This document shows, piece by piece, positions 61,911 to 64,000 of a DNA stretch of 64,000 bases. This stretch comes from Granulosicoccus sp036478595 (GTDB lineage: Bacteria; Pseudomonadota; Gammaproteobacteria; Granulosicoccales; Granulosicoccaceae), in contig JAZGEF010000034.1 of the NCBI GenBank assembly GCA_036478595.1, positions 124,001 to 188,000 of the forward strand. Direction: 5' to 3'. Position 1 is the stretch's first letter. Each line of letters opens with the position of its first letter. The position numbers and the translations under genes were made by a program. The notes below the pieces were generated by a model, which saw only the letters and a list, made by a program, of their open reading frames with translations, was not told where the DNA came from and ran no database searches.

Positions 61911-64000
61911 TTAAAATGACGCCTTAAATCCAATGGAGACGAACCCTTCCGACTGAGTCAATAGCTCTTTCTCCGTGTAATCAGCATTGTAATCAAACTC
62001 AGCCCCGTTTTTCTGGCCCAATATGTTTAACACCTCAAAATACGCACCCATAGTGTTGTCTTTTTTGCGTTTGAAGGTTCTATCGATACGTAAATCAACA
62101 CGATGATAAAGTGGGAAGCGTTTTGAATTCAACTTGCCATAGTTAGGGCGATAGAAGCCAGGGATGTCAGGATCCTCAGTTGCGTCAATTATGGGCGTGT
62201 AGGGTGCTCCACTATGGGCCCAAAGCTTGGCACCTATCGACCATTTATTGTTAAATTTGTAGCTTCCCACAAGGCTCAGATTAAAGGGTTGGTCATAGTC
62301 AAATACAAAGCTTTCGCCGGTTCTTGTATCTTTTCGACGCGCTTCTGATAGTGAAATTGATGCCCAACCAGAGAACTTATCGCTTAATTTTTTGCGGATT
62401 AGCGTATCCAGGCCAAACGCACTGCCTTCACCATCATTTGTATAATTAAGTTCGGCATCAGTGGTCGGTAAATCATCTATTGATTTGTAATACAATTCCG
62501 ATTTCACACTCCAGCCGCGGCCCAAAGATTTCTGTACACCGACTTGAGCGTGTAATGCATTGGAGTATTTGATGTCAGGGTTGCCAAATACCTTAGAGCT
62601 AACGACGTAGTCTGGCGCTTGGTTATATTGCCCGAGTCCTGCGCTAAGTATTGTTGACTCGCTCAAGGAGTATTCTGCGGCGAGTCGCGGCTCTACAAAC
62701 TGTCTGTCAAGGTAATTTTCTGTGTGAAATGTTAAGCCAGGATACAAAGTCAGTCGATCTGTGACATACCAATTATCTTTGACAAATGCGCTGACACTTG
62801 TAAAGCTGTCGTCCAGTTTCTCCGTCTGTTTTTCGACGCCAGTGAACAAACACTCAACTTCAAACTCGCCGCAGGGCGGAAGGCTAAATGAGACATCTAA
62901 ATCGATGTCTTGTCGTGTTATTCGTGCACCGGCGGCCAAATCATGACGACTTGTTAGTGCATAGTTTGCGTGACTTTTTAACAAAATTGAGTCATCGACC
63001 AAATCGAAGGAGCCAGCACTACCTATCGAACCCTTATCGCCGGAACGACTGTGCGACAATAATGATTTGAAACTAAGTTTGTCGTTAGCAATGTGATCCC
63101 AAACTAGAGCCTGCTGATGAAAAAGCTGATCGAAAGAAGTGGTGCCGGCGAAAATTGGATCTGTGTCTACATCCTCAGACCCCACCTCGGCTCTAATCAC
63201 CCCAGTATCGGATGCGCCGTTAAATTGGATCGTCAGTTTATTGTCTTCTCTTGGCTTCCAGACGTACTTACCCTGGTAGTCGGAGTACTTCGGGAATTCT
63301 ATGATTGAAAAACCTTCTTCATCTGGCTCCTCATCTTGCAATTGATCGCCTACCAGCAAATCCAGATAACTGACGCGTCCGGCTAGGTATACGGATTGTG
63401 TTTCGCTGATTGGTCCTTCAATTAGTGCACCTGCTTGAAATATGCTGACATCAACTGACGCACGTAATCGATCAGTTTTGGGCTCACGCAGTTCGATATC
63501 AAATACACCTCCGGTTACACCTGAAAATTCAGGACCATAGGCCGACTGATAGATGTTGAAAGTTTTAATTAAATCAGGATGGAAAACGCTGAGGCCAAAC
63601 AGATGGAACAGATAACCGCTGGGTGCGAAGTCCGCTTGAAAATAGTTGTCGCCTGGACGTGATCCACGCACCGCAGGTAATTCCTCTTCGTCATCTGTAA
63701 AGGTTAAGCCGGGGAGTGATTGCAATGTACGAAGTGGGTCACCACCTGAGCCCGGCGCTGTACTCAGTGTTTCGCCGCTAATACCAATACCTAGCGGTAG
63801 TGCCGCTTCAGGCTCACCATCTTCTTCTACGACGATCTCTTCTAGCTCGGTAACATCAGGCTCAACAGCTTGTGCAAACGCATAATATGGGTTGAGTAAG
63901 TACAAATGTAATAACAGTGCTGCAGAATATTTACTGCACCCAGAAGATGCTCTGGCTCTTGAATTGTTGATTCGCGAGTGCGTCCATGCTGCGGCTTGAT
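61911..64000 (-). CDS. TonB-dependent outer-membrane receptor (5' end beyond window)
   Basis: At least 664 residues encode a plug (GDPLRTLQSLPGLTFTDD, VRGSRPGDNYFQADF, GPEFSGVTGGVFDI) and a 22-strand-type barrel ending in the aromatic residue Phe (SIGFKASF). The frame stays open to the window edge. Upstream of the TTG at 63905 it reads CSKYSAALLLHLYLLN, then PYYAFAQA, which looks like the core of a signal peptide, so the true start probably lies beyond 64000. The plug's TonB box may be in ELEEIVVEED. The substrate is unknown, and its own ExbB-ExbD-TonB set follows in the same operon. Confidence 0.88.
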   Translation of the reverse strand, partial: QAAAWTHSRINNSRARASSGCSKYSAALLLHLYLLNPYYAFAQAVEPDVTELEEIVVEEDGEPEAALPLGIGISGETLSTAPGSGGDPLRTLQSLPGLTFTDDEEELPAVRGSRPGDNYFQADFAPSGYLFHLFGLSVFHPDLIKTFNIYQSAYGPEFSGVTGGVFDIELREPKTDRLRASVDVSIFQAGALIEGPISETQSVYLAGRVSYLDLLVGDQLQDEEPDEEGFSIIEFPKYSDYQGKYVWKPREDNKLTIQFNGASDTGVIRAEVGSEDVDTDPIFAGTTSFDQLFHQQALVWDHIANDKLSFKSLLSHSRSGDKGSIGSAGSFDLVDDSILLKSHANYALTSRHDLAAGARITRQDIDLDVSFSLPPCGEFEVECLFTGVEKQTEKLDDSFTSVSAFVKDNWYVTDRLTLYPGLTFHTENYLDRQFVEPRLAAEYSLSESTILSAGLGQYNQAPDYVVSSKVFGNPDIKYSNALHAQVGVQKSLGRGWSVKSELYYKSIDDLPTTDAELNYTNDGEGSAFGLDTLIRKKLSDKFSGWASISLSEARRKDTRTGESFVFDYDQPFNLSLVGSYKFNNKWSIGAKLWAHSGAPYTPIIDATEDPDIPGFYRPNYGKLNSKRFPLYHRVDLRIDRTFKRKKDNTMGAYFEVLNILGQKNGAEFDYNADYTEKELLTQSEGFVSIGFKASF

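Noticed and set aside
1..64000. CRISPR arrays, rRNA genes, intact prophage or secretion/defence islands
   Set aside because: No regularly spaced repeats, rRNA sequences, phage structural genes or recognised defence genes were seen.

Overview
The window looks like chromosomal DNA of a marine, aerobic, heterotrophic gammaproteobacterium. This is inferred from gene content (TonB system, KatG, RutR-type regulation, CuyA-like lyase, two osmolyte/NitT-type ABC importers) and from a base composition that looks close to 50% GC by eye. No rRNA or tRNA gene, CRISPR array or intact prophage was seen, so the taxonomic call is soft.

Layout. 1-4.1 kb: fatty-acid oxidation (3-hydroxyacyl-CoA dehydrogenase/enoyl-CoA hydratase fusion and an acyl-CoA ligase). 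4.13-4.95 kb: a decayed insertion sequence with both inverted ends and a target duplication. 5-12.4 kb: deaminase, thioesterase, a large beta-helix lipoprotein downstream of a DUF6502 gene, a fatty acid desaturase and a glycosyltransferase. 12.4-20.3 kb: a modular GH10 xylanase, an RND/MMPL exporter, a lipoprotein and a PA0069-type radical SAM protein. 20.5-24.5 kb: an assimilatory sulfite reductase unit (flavin reductase, DUF2849, CysI, DUF934) divergent from an Lrp-type regulator. 24.5-29.5 kb: a TTC38-like TPR protein and a 1044-aa reductive dehalogenase fused to its own flavin/2Fe-2S reductase.

29.5-32.9 kb is an accessory strip. It holds a GNAT remnant, a tightly overlapped cupin-ArsR-SRPBCC operon with a palindromic operator, an integrase tail next to a nest of palindromes, a glyoxalase, an RHH protein and a frameshifted sterol-desaturase remnant. 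33-43.5 kb is a reductive pyrimidine catabolism locus: preT-preA, a dead HAD phosphatase, rutR, then beta-ureidopropionase, dihydropyrimidinase and a NitT/TauT-type ABC importer. A RutR-like box lies before preT and a perfect one lies between rutR and the hydrolase genes, so the locus reads as a RutR regulon for turning pyrimidines into beta-amino acids plus ammonia and CO2.

43.6-53.7 kb: a prolyl-tRNA editing protein gene broken at a poly-A run, a PhyH dioxygenase, an EamA transporter, an agmatinase-family ureohydrolase with a glycine-betaine-type ABC importer, an Asp/Glu racemase, and a CuyA/D-cysteine desulfhydrase-like PLP enzyme divergent from a LysR regulator. This suggests import and breakdown of nitrogen- or sulfur-bearing osmolytes. 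53.7-64 kb: a Tat-exported CpdB-type nucleotidase, a PerR-like regulator with katG, a small secreted protein, a YceI protein, and a four-gene TonB-dependent receptor-ExbB-ExbD-TonB operon whose receptor runs off the window end.

The most notable items are the self-sufficient reductive dehalogenase, in which a Tyr/Lys/Arg triad keeps the spacing recalled for the characterised enzyme, the two RutR boxes, and the ureohydrolase-betaine transporter cluster.
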